A stretch of 52,119 nt of DNA from CAYVLA01 sp964549615 [NCBI: uncultured Thermococci archaeon] (GCA_964549615.1 CAZJVP010000094.1:1-52119); one strand, 5' to 3'. Counted from the first letter of the stretch, positions 7,193-16,768 are shown. The notes: a model not told the origin generated them from the letters alone. Numbers and translations are program-made.

Positions 7193-9637
7193 TCAGTTCC
7201 GTCCCTGAATGCGCAACGTCACTATCTCATGGGGCAGGGAGGGAAATTGGATGACCCGTCCCCTAGCCTTCGCCGGCATCACGGGCTCCTCAAGAAGGTT
7301 GCAGATCCACGAATGCCCGGGACGGAAAGGAAGCTGGAGTCGGACCTCGCACCGCCGACCGATGGTCTCGTAACCCCTGACGATCAAATCCTGACCGGCG
7401 CGTTTCAACACTACCACCTCGAACGTGTCCGGGTAACACCGGAGAAACGATTTGGATGCGGCCTCGATGTGCAAGCCGGAAAGGCATAGGGGCGGCGAGT
7501 TGTAGGAGTGGGCCATCTTCGCAACCCCGGATGTCCTCCAAGACCGGGCGTGCGGATAGAGAGCGTACTGGAACGTATGGTCGCCCTCCTCGCGTGCCAG
7601 CACGCACCGGCTGTCGTCGTTCTCGTACTCCAAACCGAGCCTCTTCCTCGCCTCGTAGTACCCGGCGAAGCGGGAGAAAGAGCGCATGAGCACCATGTCC
7701 AAGCTTCCCTTCCTGACCCAGTAGCCGGCCGTGCCGCGGTTGAGAAGTGCCACCCCCTTCTGCCCGTCGTGGCAATCAACGAAGGTCTGGGCACAGAAGT
7801 GCTGGTCAAGCTGCCTCTCCGTCACCGCGAAAGGGGTCTCGTAACACGCACGAGCTCTGTCCCAGTCTAGATTCAGAGGGAATCGTACCTCCAACATCAG
7901 ATCGGCACCCCTGTAACCTAGGATGGCCGTCTCCATGTCGACGCGCTCCATCCCCCTGTACAGGAATATCCTCTGGAGACGCTCGAAATCCAGGAACTTT
8001 CCCTTCACCTCGATCCACGAACCCAGTCGATCCTCAAACGCCGCCACCTTCGGGCGAGCGAAGTCTTCCGGCCTGTGAACGCGTCCCGTGAAGGAAAGCC
8101 GGCCCTCCATATCCGGGTCATCCTCCTCCAAGGCCACCAACTCATTTCCGGGCCCCGCCAGAACCTCATGGCCCATCTTCTTGTGCAGGATGCTACTGAT
8201 CGATCCCGTCCTGGGGTCCACGGAGACGCGCAGGAACTCGTTTTCCATCGAGCACGGCCCACTCCGGCCTCCTTGATGGCGACTGCTCGGCTCGCGCCCC
8301 CCGACCCGGTACCTACGGAAGCCAAGCCCAGGAAGGTTTCGCGCCAAGAAATCCACGAAGGTGCCATCGTTGCTCGTCCGGATCCTGGTCGGGACTGCTC
8401 GCCGACCGTCTAGCAGTCCGCTTTCCACCTCCTCATGCCCAACCTCCACCGTGCAGACCTCTGTACGCGGGAAGCTCAGGCAATTGAAGGCGGCGAGGTG
8501 CTTGCCCCCCTTTCTAGCCCGGGCCAGCCGTACCGCGCACTGAATCGCCAACTGCCTTGACCTCTCCTTCACGTCAAGGAGCCTCTTCATCGCCCCGCGA
8601 TACACCGCGTCGTAGTGGCTTCCTCCGATTATGTCGTGGAAATGACAGTAGATGAGATTCTTCCAAAGGCCGTCCATCTTCATCGAAGACCTGCCTCCGA
8701 GAGACCATGCCAACGTGGACAGCCTCTCGGCGCACAGGATCCAGTTCTCCGCCTCCCGGTTTCTCTTCTTCAGTTCCACCCGGTTGTCGTAGGTACCTCT
8801 CAGGTCGCCGTCCAGAGGCGGGTTGAAATCCGTCCGAACCACGCGCCGCACCGGCCCCCCGGCAAGACGCTCGGCCAAGAAACGGCTGGGCGTGGATGGG
8901 CCGATCCAATCAACCTGCAGGCCAAGCTCCCTTGCAGCTCTGCCGACGATCGACCTGATCTGGCCCGAATCGTGGACTGGGACGGAAATGTCGCTTCCCC
9001 ATGGAAGCATGACCACGTCCGATGTCCTGTGTGCGCAGACCGCTGCAAGAACCGGCTTCACATTGTCGATCCCCGCAGCGTAATGGCCAGACATCCAGTG
9101 GGTCAGTATGCGGGAGCCGTCCGGTGACTCGTACCAGAACTCGCTGGGCATCTTCGCCGCCTGCGAGGGATCAACTCCCCGGGAAAAGACGAAGCAACGG
9201 TATCCGGACTTCCGGAGGATCTGAGGCAACTGGGTGCACTGCCCGAAGGTGTCGATGTTCCATGCGCACTGGACGTCAACTCCCAGGTTCTTGGAGAACC
9301 AACGTTTGCCGTAGAGTATCTGTCTGACGAGGCATTCGCCGTTAGGCTCCGCCACCTCGGGCTGGACGTACATCCCGCCGACCATCTCGAACTTTCCCTC
9401 CGAGATGCGCCGCGCAAGGAGATCTTTCTGGTCCCTGCACAGAGCTTGCAGCGCCGGCTTCACAACGGTGACTTGGTCTTGGCAGAAACAGTAGTCTGGA
9501 TCCCTCGCCATTATGCCTAGGGCGGCCTTCATGGTCCTCACTGCAAAGGCGTGCATTGTTCGCCGCGACCAATACCATTCGGTGTCTATGTGGGAATGTG
9601 GGACGACGTGGATCCGCAGGCGGGCTTTACTGGCCAT
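7193..9637 (-). CDS. glycoside hydrolase family 38 (alpha-mannosidase-like)
   Basis: The 814-residue protein starts at an ATG (9637) that shares its A with the TGA of the upstream lyase gene (TGATG). HSHIDTEW (residues 14-21) carries the zinc-binding His and Asp. WNIDTFGQCTQLPQ contains the expected nucleophile (Asp130), and HFHDIIGGSHYDAVY is the family's middle-domain HD motif. C-terminal beta-sandwich segments follow (ENEFLRVSVDPRTGSISSILHKK is the GH38C signature). GH38 enzymes hydrolyse alpha-mannosides with a divalent metal. No signal peptide is present, so it should act in the cytoplasm on imported or internal oligosaccharides. A longer frame to 9925 only overlaps the lyase gene. Translational coupling ties it to the lyase. 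Confidence 0.93.
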   Translation of the reverse strand: MASKARLRIHVVPHSHIDTEWYWSRRTMHAFAVRTMKAALGIMARDPDYCFCQDQVTVVKPALQALCRDQKDLLARRISEGKFEMVGGMYVQPEVAEPNGECLVRQILYGKRWFSKNLGVDVQCAWNIDTFGQCTQLPQILRKSGYRCFVFSRGVDPSQAAKMPSEFWYESPDGSRILTHWMSGHYAAGIDNVKPVLAAVCAHRTSDVVMLPWGSDISVPVHDSGQIRSIVGRAARELGLQVDWIGPSTPSRFLAERLAGGPVRRVVRTDFNPPLDGDLRGTYDNRVELKKRNREAENWILCAERLSTLAWSLGGRSSMKMDGLWKNLIYCHFHDIIGGSHYDAVYRGAMKRLLDVKERSRQLAIQCAVRLARARKGGKHLAAFNCLSFPRTEVCTVEVGHEEVESGLLDGRRAVPTRIRTSNDGTFVDFLARNLPGLGFRRYRVGGREPSSRHQGGRSGPCSMENEFLRVSVDPRTGSISSILHKKMGHEVLAGPGNELVALEEDDPDMEGRLSFTGRVHRPEDFARPKVAAFEDRLGSWIEVKGKFLDFERLQRIFLYRGMERVDMETAILGYRGADLMLEVRFPLNLDWDRARACYETPFAVTERQLDQHFCAQTFVDCHDGQKGVALLNRGTAGYWVRKGSLDMVLMRSFSRFAGYYEARKRLGLEYENDDSRCVLAREEGDHTFQYALYPHARSWRTSGVAKMAHSYNSPPLCLSGLHIEAASKSFLRCYPDTFEVVVLKRAGQDLIVRGYETIGRRCEVRLQLPFRPGHSWICNLLEEPVMPAKARGRVIQFPSLPHEIVTLRIQGRN

Positions 9638-12600
9638 CAAAGTCCACGCCCCTCGGAACGAACGCGAGCAGCGATCCCCGAAGGCTCGGTCATCATGAAA
9701 CGTCCGGGTTGGACTTCCCTCGTCTTGCCTGCGATCGTGACTTTGGCCCGGACATTGGCAAAGCCGCTCCACCTCTTTCCCGACCTTTCCAGCGCGATGC
9801 GACCGCCCACACGGACCTTGTCGCCCGGCCCGAACTCCCAAACGTAGGCTTCCGGGAAAGCGAAATCTCCAAGGTCTTCGGCCAGCGTGATGAGTCCCTC
9901 CTCGACTTTCTCGATCATAACCCACCGCTTCATCTCCCTGTCCACGAGCCGAGCTCCTTCGTAGTATCCGTGGGCGGCCAGCATTAGCTTCGTCTCGGTC
10001 CTCACCTGCCGGTCCCCGGCCCTTTCCCCCATCAGGCGCCCAATCCGGCCATTGGCTTCGAGCTCCATGAGCAGGCCTTCCGGAATCGCTTGCGCACTCG
10101 CGATCCTAAAACACGATGAGCGCTTTTCGTTGCTCATGAAAGCGATCTCGCCCTCTATTGCCTTGGGATTCAGTCTCGGCGCGTCGGTCTCGACATACAC
10201 GGAAGACCTGTCACCGTCCACCCTCAGCACCTTGCCGTCCAGCGCGTCACCCATCTCTATCTCAAGATCTCCACGCGCCAGCGCGACTCCGTCCATGAAC
10301 AATTTCGTTGGGCCACAATCGTCCTCGCTCAAAAGAAGGAACCGACCACGGAAGACCATCCCCATTGCTTCCAAGCGGGCATTCGGATCAAGGGAACTCA
10401 AGATGACGTGTTTCGTGGCACCCTCGCGCACCACCACTCCCACCGGGAAGGCCGACTCCACATCGCATCTCACGTCCACACGACGCGCAGACCGGATCCT
10501 CCCGCTTCCGGCATGAACCTCCCCGACGGCCGCGAACGCACTGGAAAGGCTTTGGCCGCGATTGCGCAGGACGACGTAGGTCAGGCAAGGCGGGTTGCCC
10601 GGGCGGAGAGGCGGGTTGCCCTTTGCCACAAACGCTTCCTCGCTCGGTAGGGGAAACAGTAGCTTCAGGACTGCGCTCTGGGAGCGCCACTCGGCCGCCC
10701 AGGGTCGGTTCGGTTTGCCGCTCATGACACCATAGAGGTAGGAATACCCGCTTCCCCGGTAGGAGTAGTAAGATCGTGCCTTGTCAGGCCTCTCAAGTTC
10801 CGGGTCATCGTAGAGAAATCCGTACGGGACGTCCTCCCCGGCCAGCGTCCCCGGTCTTGGAGACACCTTGATCCCGGTCGTCCTGAAACGGCCCTCAAAC
10901 CCGTGCACCGAGTAGTCGTGCACGCTTCCGCCGCCTACCCGGAAGATGTCCAGAAAAAAAGGATGCTCCCGGCCTATCAAGGCTATCGTTCTTCTGTACA
11001 GCGGTGCTTCCTCGTAGGTCCTCGGGGCCGACGCTTCAGCCAGTTGTACGAGGGGGCTGGAATGGAAGATCTCAAGCCGGCCCGCGCATCCCGTGTCCTG
11101 CCTCCTCTCGTCAACCACCACCGTGTTGTGGGAGATAGTGTTTCTTTCCCAAGCCGGCGGGGACTTCGACTCAGCCGCGAACTGTGGATACCCAAGGTCA
11201 GGCATCACCTTCTGGCCGAGGCCGAAAAGCTCGATGCCCAGCCTGTCGAAGTGGCCGTGACCGTCCATGTTGCCGAAAAACATCGAGCACTCGAGCCCCT
11301 TGGCCCTGAGGATGACGAGCCCGTATCCGCCCAAGCAGTCGCTGCCCTTCCTCCTCGCAGGCTTGGATGCCTGGTTGATCTCATCCCTGGAGATCGCGGG
11401 GAGGAACAGATCCTCATACGTGCTGAACCCTGATCTCGTCAACCTCGCGAACGATGGGGATCGGAACATCCGGTAGGCCTTGGCCGCGTCGCTGGGGGAT
11501 AACCTAACCCTCCCGGAGGTCACGGACCCCGAGTCGCCGATCGCCGGCGTGTACCTGCCCAAGCACAATATGCGCTCCGGCACCTCGAGCATTCTGCGGA
11601 GCTTGTCCTTGTCCGGGAAGTCTACGCCGAGTGACTCCAGATGCGTTGCGATGGAAAGTAGGTTGGATGACCAGCCGAAGCAGTAGCCCGGCGCGTTTTC
11701 GAATGACATCCCCTCCCGGTATATGTAGTTGTCCATTGCGTATCTGAGACCCTGGTGCCAGTAGCCCCCCTTCGGGTTGTTCAGCAAACGATCCAGCCAT
11801 CTGTCTGTAACTGCCTTCCGGCCTAGCGCCTTTACGATGACCAGGGCCGCGTGCTGGTGCATCCCGTAGTTGCCGACTATCTTGCCGCCCTCTATGCCAG
11901 CCAGGCCTTCAAGCAACAGCCTGTCCTCCAAGAACCTCGCTAGTTCATCACCCTGCATGCCCACGGCCCGCGCTGTCGAGTCCGTGATATAGGGCCTCAG
12001 ATTTGCGACCGACTCGGCCAGCTGCCTGATCACATTGGTCTCCCAGATGTAGTTCACGATCTTGCCCTGATATGAGCGGTCGAACTCGGTAGCGTACCTG
12101 GATTGCTTGTTGTGATCCATCTCGGGGTAGTACTGCGCTATCCTGTGAAGCATGATCAGGCATTTCCTTCCGTACACCTGCTTCCCAGTAAGCAGATAGG
12201 CCCTCGACAGATTCAGAACGGCAGGTATGAGGTACGAATACCAAAGCCAGTGGCAGTAGTAGGCCACGAACCAATGCTTCTTGGCAGCTCCTTCCTTCCT
12301 CCAGCCCCACCCGTCGTCCGGGTAGTCCCCGGTCAGGAGCGATCTATCCTGCAGCCCCGAATCCAAGAACTTCTGGAAATCGTTGGATGGATACTCTTCC
12401 CCCCCAACGGGACACCTCAGTTTCCAAGGCCGCCTGAACGGATCCATTATCCACGAATAGTTACCGAATCTGAACAGGTCGGCGCCGTGCACAGGACAGC
12501 CCTCAAAGCTTGTGTTGAATGCTCTGGGAACGCTGGGCGGAGGGACCATTCGTGCCAACTCGGCGTCCGAGATTTCGACCCAGCGCGACACGCTGTTCAA

Positions 12601-12684
12601 CACACGGGCACGGATCCGCCTCGCGTCAGGATGGTGTGCAACGTTAGCCCTAGCAACCTCGATCGAGCCGTAGACGCAACTCAT
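9637..12684 (-). CDS. heparinase II/III-family polysaccharide lyase-like protein
   Basis: The protein has 1015 residues from ATG 12684. An N-terminal alpha/alpha toroid contains GNYGMHQHAALVIVKALGR (the N-Y-G-x-H-Q region) and EGMSFENAPGYCFGWSSN with the family tyrosine. The central beta-sandwich has FFGNMDGHGHFDRLGIELFG (H-G-H-x-D, metal or structural) and NTISHNTVVVDERRQ, both typical of the heparinase II/III C-terminal domain. These enzymes cleave uronic-acid polysaccharides by beta-elimination. The extra C-terminal 300 residues look beta-rich and are unassigned. No signal peptide is seen. A TTG at 12777 adds 31 residues, but a TATA-like box (12711-12718) sits 30 nt before ATG 12684. It is the first gene of an operon with the GH38 gene. 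Confidence 0.88.
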   Translation of the reverse strand: MSCVYGSIEVARANVAHHPDARRIRARVLNSVSRWVEISDAELARMVPPPSVPRAFNTSFEGCPVHGADLFRFGNYSWIMDPFRRPWKLRCPVGGEEYPSNDFQKFLDSGLQDRSLLTGDYPDDGWGWRKEGAAKKHWFVAYYCHWLWYSYLIPAVLNLSRAYLLTGKQVYGRKCLIMLHRIAQYYPEMDHNKQSRYATEFDRSYQGKIVNYIWETNVIRQLAESVANLRPYITDSTARAVGMQGDELARFLEDRLLLEGLAGIEGGKIVGNYGMHQHAALVIVKALGRKAVTDRWLDRLLNNPKGGYWHQGLRYAMDNYIYREGMSFENAPGYCFGWSSNLLSIATHLESLGVDFPDKDKLRRMLEVPERILCLGRYTPAIGDSGSVTSGRVRLSPSDAAKAYRMFRSPSFARLTRSGFSTYEDLFLPAISRDEINQASKPARRKGSDCLGGYGLVILRAKGLECSMFFGNMDGHGHFDRLGIELFGLGQKVMPDLGYPQFAAESKSPPAWERNTISHNTVVVDERRQDTGCAGRLEIFHSSPLVQLAEASAPRTYEEAPLYRRTIALIGREHPFFLDIFRVGGGSVHDYSVHGFEGRFRTTGIKVSPRPGTLAGEDVPYGFLYDDPELERPDKARSYYSYRGSGYSYLYGVMSGKPNRPWAAEWRSQSAVLKLLFPLPSEEAFVAKGNPPLRPGNPPCLTYVVLRNRGQSLSSAFAAVGEVHAGSGRIRSARRVDVRCDVESAFPVGVVVREGATKHVILSSLDPNARLEAMGMVFRGRFLLLSEDDCGPTKLFMDGVALARGDLEIEMGDALDGKVLRVDGDRSSVYVETDAPRLNPKAIEGEIAFMSNEKRSSCFRIASAQAIPEGLLMELEANGRIGRLMGERAGDRQVRTETKLMLAAHGYYEGARLVDREMKRWVMIEKVEEGLITLAEDLGDFAFPEAYVWEFGPGDKVRVGGRIALERSGKRWSGFANVRAKVTIAGKTREVQPGRFMMTEPSGIAARVRSEGRGL

Positions 12685-12710
12685 TCCAGGATGGCCCGGA
12701 TGGCGCGTTG

Positions 12711-12718
12711 AAATAGAT
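12711..12718 (-). promoter_or_regulatory. TATA-like box of the lyase-mannosidase operon
   Basis: ATCTATTT on the minus strand is centred near 12714, 30 nt before the ATG at 12684, implying an almost leaderless transcript for the two-gene operon. Confidence 0.5.
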
Positions 12719-12938
12719 GTTTCTGATGCTTCGATCGACAACGCCCTAGAACCGGCCAGCTTCCGCCAGCATGCCAACGCCGAAGCCCCTTTGGGCGATC
12801 TCAGGGCTCAAACGAACATGCGAAGCCGCCGAATCATCCGATGGAAACTGCCCGCCAACCGTTGTTCAACCTTGGTACTGCCCCTGCGCGATTGGCCGGG
12901 CTACTTTTCCCTGTCCATCCGAGGAAGGATCCCTTCCC

Positions 12939-13391
12939 TCATGAGGAATCCGAAGGCTCCTCGAAGATCTCGACAGCCCTCAGGCCTGCAAACGATAGGC
13001 CGGAGATGATGATCACGACCAACCCCAGCGCCGCATTGAACGCCATGCAGACGCCACCCGCCACGACCAACAAGACGGCTATCAGCTTGTATGTACGATA
13101 CCCCGACCGGCCCTCCTCGCTCCCAGCAACGATCGTCGATGTTGACCTCTGTTTGGCCTCTTTCCTCCTCACCTGCGCCCTCTCGACCTCCCGTTCGGGC
13201 GTCCATCCCGCCTTCCGGTGCCCGCCGAGGTAGCTGGCCACAGCCATCAGAAAACCGAACGTTACGCACGCAACCAACAGCAGCGTCAACGCCGCCCCGC
13301 CGGCCATCTCCCCGCTGAAATACGAGTAGAAGACGTAGATTCCCACCACAGCTATCGCCAGGAAGCACACATACCAGAGGAAGCTCTCCAT
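12939..13391 (-). CDS. four-helix membrane protein of unknown function
   Basis: This encodes 150 residues from ATG 13391. Two hydrophobic segments come first (LWYVCFLAIAVVGIYVFYSYF and ALTLLLVACVTFGFLMAVASY), then a basic cytoplasmic-type loop (KAGWTPEREVERAQVRRKEAKQR), then a second pair (LIAVLLVVAGGVCMAFNAAL and VVIIISGLSFAGLRAVEIF). The C-terminus is acidic. No known family is recognised. Upstream in-frame codons to 13463 exist, but a TATA-like box (CTTATG, about 13420-13427) lies 32 nt before this ATG, supporting the shorter form. It diverges from the YkgJ-like gene. A second frame over the same DNA (12901-13452) is a shadow with no protein-like pattern. Confidence 0.75.
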   Translation of the reverse strand: MESFLWYVCFLAIAVVGIYVFYSYFSGEMAGGAALTLLLVACVTFGFLMAVASYLGGHRKAGWTPEREVERAQVRRKEAKQRSTSTIVAGSEEGRSGYRTYKLIAVLLVVAGGVCMAFNAALGLVVIIISGLSFAGLRAVEIFEEPSDSS

Positions 13392-13507
13392 CCTCACGCA
13401 TTCTCGCGTGCATGCAATCCATAAGTCTGTTTCGTGATTCATCCGGGGCCAATGGTAGGTCATGAAGATGTCAGATTTTTCACCTCGCGACTCCGATAAA
13501 TCCCGGC

Positions 13508-14056
13508 ATGGCCTACATACCGTGGAGACGAGTTGCCTCCTGGAACTGCACCAGCTGCGGCGTATGCTGCATGCGGTTTGCCGTGTTCCTCACCAAGGCC
13601 GAACGCGACAGCATGGTCGCCCACTTCGGCAAAAGGACGGTGGTGGAGCACGAGAGCGGCCCGAGGCTCCGAAAAATCGGCAGGAGGTGCTTCTTCCAAC
13701 GCTGGACGAACGGGACCTCCTACTGTCTGCTGCAGAACACCGGCCTGAAGCCCTCGGCATGCCGGATCTTCCCGTTCCTTGCTTTCCCCAAGCCCCTGCG
13801 CGACCGGCATGCCAAGGAGTCCTTCTTTGAATTCAACGACCATGAACTCTACATCTACGCTAACTCGCGCTGTCCGTCGCTTGTGTTGGGAACGCCCACC
13901 GCCTACCTGGTTGAGAAGGTCCTTCCCGAGATAGCCGAGATCGCGACTGTTGGTCGGCGGAGCCAGCGATACAGCACCTCGAACAGCGAGGCCCCGCCCA
14001 CGGAGCTCCTGGGCATTCCGTCAAGTAGGGACCGGCTCATCCCCTGGGGCATCTAG
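13508..14056 (+). CDS. YkgJ-family (CxxCxxCC) cysteine-cluster protein
   Basis: The 182-residue soluble protein carries the CxxCxxCC signature (C14, C17, C20, C21) close to the N-terminus. A second set of cysteines follows in RRCFFQRW, SYCLLQ and SACRIFPF; the C-R-x-F/Y-P element is typical of this family. Together the cysteines are thought to bind zinc or an Fe-S cluster; the biological role of the family is unknown. The length is normal for a compact member. An A/T-rich element (GATTTTT, 13474-13480) lies about 31 nt before the ATG. The convergent amrB-amrA gene ends 32 nt downstream. No partner gene is evident. Confidence 0.85.
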   Translation: MAYIPWRRVASWNCTSCGVCCMRFAVFLTKAERDSMVAHFGKRTVVEHESGPRLRKIGRRCFFQRWTNGTSYCLLQNTGLKPSACRIFPFLAFPKPLRDRHAKESFFEFNDHELYIYANSRCPSLVLGTPTAYLVEKVLPEIAEIATVGRRSQRYSTSNSEAPPTELLGIPSSRDRLIPWGI

Positions 14057-14087
14057 TAGCAGCCTTTGCCCCAATGCCGCGGCCCCG

Positions 14088-15593
14088 CTACTCCCCGAAG
14101 ACTTCGGCCGTGAACGAATACAGCTCCGATGTTTTCCAAGCGTCGCGCTCCAAGCCGGCCTTGCTGCAGATCTCGGCAAGGTACCTCTGCCTGTCCCACC
14201 CGTTCTCTACGGGCACCTGGGGCAGCAACAGTCCCGAGGCCCCGTGGCCGACTATGTAGAGTCCGTCCCTTCCGACCACTATCTGCTCGGGATCCAGCAC
14301 GATCCTTAGCCGAGACAGCACGGAGATTTCTATCTTCACGTCAGCCAGCTCACTGGCCGACAGTGGCGGAAACCTGGGGTCCTCGCAGGCCGCTTTGACG
14401 GCAACGTCCCTGACGACCAACCACAGGGGATACTCCGGAAGCGTGTATCCGATGCAGCCACGCAGTGCCCCGGCCCTCTTCAGCGTCACGAACGCTCCGC
14501 TCCGCCCGAGCAGGACCGGATCGGTCGTTTGGTAGCTCAGCATCTCACCGGTCTGAAGATAGTGCGATATCGCTGACCTTGCCAATCTGAGCAGTTCCTG
14601 GCGGGACGCAGCGGCAAGGACGGACGACGCGTTGCCCCTCACTAGCGCGGCGGACAGGTAACCCACCACCGACGAGACATCGCCGGAGTAGCTGCCCGAA
14701 TCGCCGTACCTGAGGATCACCGAGGCGTTGTACCCCAGTCTCTCGCACGCAAGCATGACCGTCTCTACGGCCGCCAGCCCGCAAAGCTCGCAGGCCCCGC
14801 TTCGCGCCTTCAACTGCAGGCCCACGGGGTCGAACGCGTCGATCGATGATACCACAGCCTGGTCCAGCACGATTGCATTGGCCCTAGGGTGGTAGTGGGA
14901 AAGATCGGAGCTTGCAACCAGGAGAACCTTCTTGCCCTCGCAGCATTTGGCTATCGCTTCTGCTACCCGCGCCCACAATGCCGGGTCATTATCGTTGATC
15001 GCCATGGCCACGATCTTGAACTTGCCCAGAGTCTCCTGCAGGAAGGGGAGCTGAACCTCAAGCGAATGCTCTAGGTCGTGAGCCTTCGGTTGATAGTCTA
15101 TGTCGGGACTCGTACGGATGAGCGACGTAGAGATCTCCTCGTCTATCTCGACTTCTCCCAAAGGGGTGCTGTACCAGCCGCAAGGGTACACCGACGCCTT
15201 GCTCACGGCATAGTAGTGGCTGGGGCCCACCAAGATGACCGTGTCGTAGGCCCGCCCTTCCAGTTGCCTGTACGCCCAAGCCGCCACAGCGCCCGAATAG
15301 ACGTAGCCGGCGTGAGGGACTATGAGTCCACCTATCTCCTTGCCCGAGCACTTCGCCTCGGCCCCTGCGAGGAGATCCTCCACCATCTGCCTGAGTTCCA
15401 CTGGGTCACCGGGATAGAAACCTCCGGCAACTGCGGCATCCCTGAGCTTGGGCTCGTATGTGACCTCGCTGCCGCCCTCGCCTGTGCTCTGCCCATGGGA
15501 TCTGGGCCTCACCGTCAGATACCCAAGCGCCACCAAGACGACCGCAGCCGTTCCAACAGCCACCACGAGGAGGGGCTTTCGTAAGCCGTTCAT
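14088..15593 (-). CDS. amrB-amrA: AmmeMemoRadiSam protein B (MEMO) fused to protein A (AMMECR1), membrane-anchored
   Basis: The 501-residue protein starts at an ATG that overlaps the stop of the radical SAM gene (ATGA). Residues 7-26 form a single hydrophobic helix after a short basic end, so it is probably an anchor or signal with the rest outside. Residues 50-320 are a MEMO domain: VPHAGYVYSG (H94), GPSHYYAVSKASVYP (H126), SSDLSHYHP and ACELCG, matching the conserved His/His/Cys metal site. Residues 330-501 are AMMECR1, with the hallmark LRGCIG at 376-381. MEMO and AMMECR1 occur with a radical SAM partner in many archaea and bacteria, and the reaction is unknown. The anchor is the unusual part. 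Confidence 0.92.
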   Translation of the reverse strand: MNGLRKPLLVVAVGTAAVVLVALGYLTVRPRSHGQSTGEGGSEVTYEPKLRDAAVAGGFYPGDPVELRQMVEDLLAGAEAKCSGKEIGGLIVPHAGYVYSGAVAAWAYRQLEGRAYDTVILVGPSHYYAVSKASVYPCGWYSTPLGEVEIDEEISTSLIRTSPDIDYQPKAHDLEHSLEVQLPFLQETLGKFKIVAMAINDNDPALWARVAEAIAKCCEGKKVLLVASSDLSHYHPRANAIVLDQAVVSSIDAFDPVGLQLKARSGACELCGLAAVETVMLACERLGYNASVILRYGDSGSYSGDVSSVVGYLSAALVRGNASSVLAAASRQELLRLARSAISHYLQTGEMLSYQTTDPVLLGRSGAFVTLKRAGALRGCIGYTLPEYPLWLVVRDVAVKAACEDPRFPPLSASELADVKIEISVLSRLRIVLDPEQIVVGRDGLYIVGHGASGLLLPQVPVENGWDRQRYLAEICSKAGLERDAWKTSELYSFTAEVFGE

Positions 15594-16768
15594 GACCACA
15601 CCCCTGGGATCTTGGCCCCGCAGAACCCACATCTATCGCCATCCATCTTGTTCATCAGGACGGCGAAGCCCACCCTCTGGATCAGCATCTGCCCGCAGGA
15701 GTGGCAGTAGGTATTGCTCGCTTGGTGCCCGGCCACGTTCCCGATGTAGACATACTTAATTCCCTTCTCCAAGGCTATCTCCCTAGCCCTCTCAAGGATC
15801 TGGACGGGGGTGTAAGGTAAGTGAACGAGTTTGTACTTAGGGGAGAATCTTGAGAAATGTAGGGGGCAATCCGTCCCAAGGTTTTCGACGATCCAGTCGC
15901 ACATATCCGAGATCATCTCCTCCCTGTCGTTCAGCGTCGGGACTACCAGGTTGGTTATCTCGATCCACACCCCCCTCTCCTTCATCGTAACCAGGTAATC
16001 TAGCACAGGCTGAAGCTGGCCTGAACACACCTTCTGGTAGAAGTCCTCGCTGTATCCCTTCAGATCCACGTTCGCTGCATCCATGACCCTGCAGAGCTCG
16101 ATCAGCGGTTCGACGTTCAGAAATCCGTTGGTGATGTCCAGATTCCTGATCCCCGAGTCGCGCGCGAGCTTACACGTGTCGTACATATACTCGTAGAAGA
16201 TCGAGGGCTCGTTGTAGGTGTAGGCTATGCACGATGACCCGCTCTTCGCAGCCATATCGACCACTTTCTCCGGCGGCATGTCGAAGCTCTCCAAGTCCTC
16301 GGGCCTTGCCTGGGAGATCTCCCAGTTCTGGCAGTAGAGACACTCGAAATTGCACCCGGCCGTCGCGATCGAGAAGGCGGATGCGCCGGGCAGGAAGTGG
16401 TAGAGCGGTTTCTTCTCTATGGGGTCGACGTGCCAAGTGCAGGGCCGGGCGTACACAAGTGTCGTCAACCTGCCATCCCTGTTCTCCCTCACTTGACAAA
16501 TCCCCCGCGTCCCTGGCGCAATGGTGCATCGATTGGGGCAGAGAAGGCATCTTACTCCACCCGTCTTGAGGGGCTCATAGTACCGAGCCTCCGTTCCCCC
16601 GATGGGCCGTCCGGACCCTCCTCCGCCCCCGGTTCCCTTCCTAGGGTTTGAGAATCCGTGGAGCGCGTACGCGCCCAAGGCTAGCCCCGCGCCCACAGCG
16701 ACAGCGGCCTTGATGAATCCCCTCCGGCTCGTGGGGCCTTTCCCCCTGCTGGACCCGGCATCCTCCAC
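15590..16768 (-). CDS. amrS: AmmeMemoRadiSam radical SAM enzyme with twin-arginine signal
   Basis: The protein has 392 residues. TSRRGFIKAA (Arg15-Arg16) followed by a hydrophobic glycine/alanine stretch to about residue 36 is a good Tat signal. A four-cysteine cluster follows (CLLCPNRC, then GICQVREN; C74, C77, C81, C91). The radical SAM motif is CNFECLYC (C139, C143, C146), in the family context TAGCNFECLYCQNWEIS. At the C-terminus CHSCGQ and CGFCGAK form a zinc-ribbon-like pair. The start is a GTG with a TATA-like box (16793-16800) 28 nt upstream, so the mRNA is probably leaderless. The gene is translationally coupled to amrB-amrA by a four-nt overlap. Substrate and product are unknown. 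Confidence 0.93.
   Translation of the reverse strand: MEDAGSSRGKGPTSRRGFIKAAVAVGAGLALGAYALHGFSNPRKGTGGGGGSGRPIGGTEARYYEPLKTGGVRCLLCPNRCTIAPGTRGICQVRENRDGRLTTLVYARPCTWHVDPIEKKPLYHFLPGASAFSIATAGCNFECLYCQNWEISQARPEDLESFDMPPEKVVDMAAKSGSSCIAYTYNEPSIFYEYMYDTCKLARDSGIRNLDITNGFLNVEPLIELCRVMDAANVDLKGYSEDFYQKVCSGQLQPVLDYLVTMKERGVWIEITNLVVPTLNDREEMISDMCDWIVENLGTDCPLHFSRFSPKYKLVHLPYTPVQILERAREIALEKGIKYVYIGNVAGHQASNTYCHSCGQMLIQRVGFAVLMNKMDGDRCGFCGAKIPGVWS

Noticed and set aside
9638-9925. 96-residue N-terminal extension of the GH38 protein
   Set aside because: It overlaps the lyase gene in another frame; the TGATG junction and the HSHIDTEW position support the shorter form.
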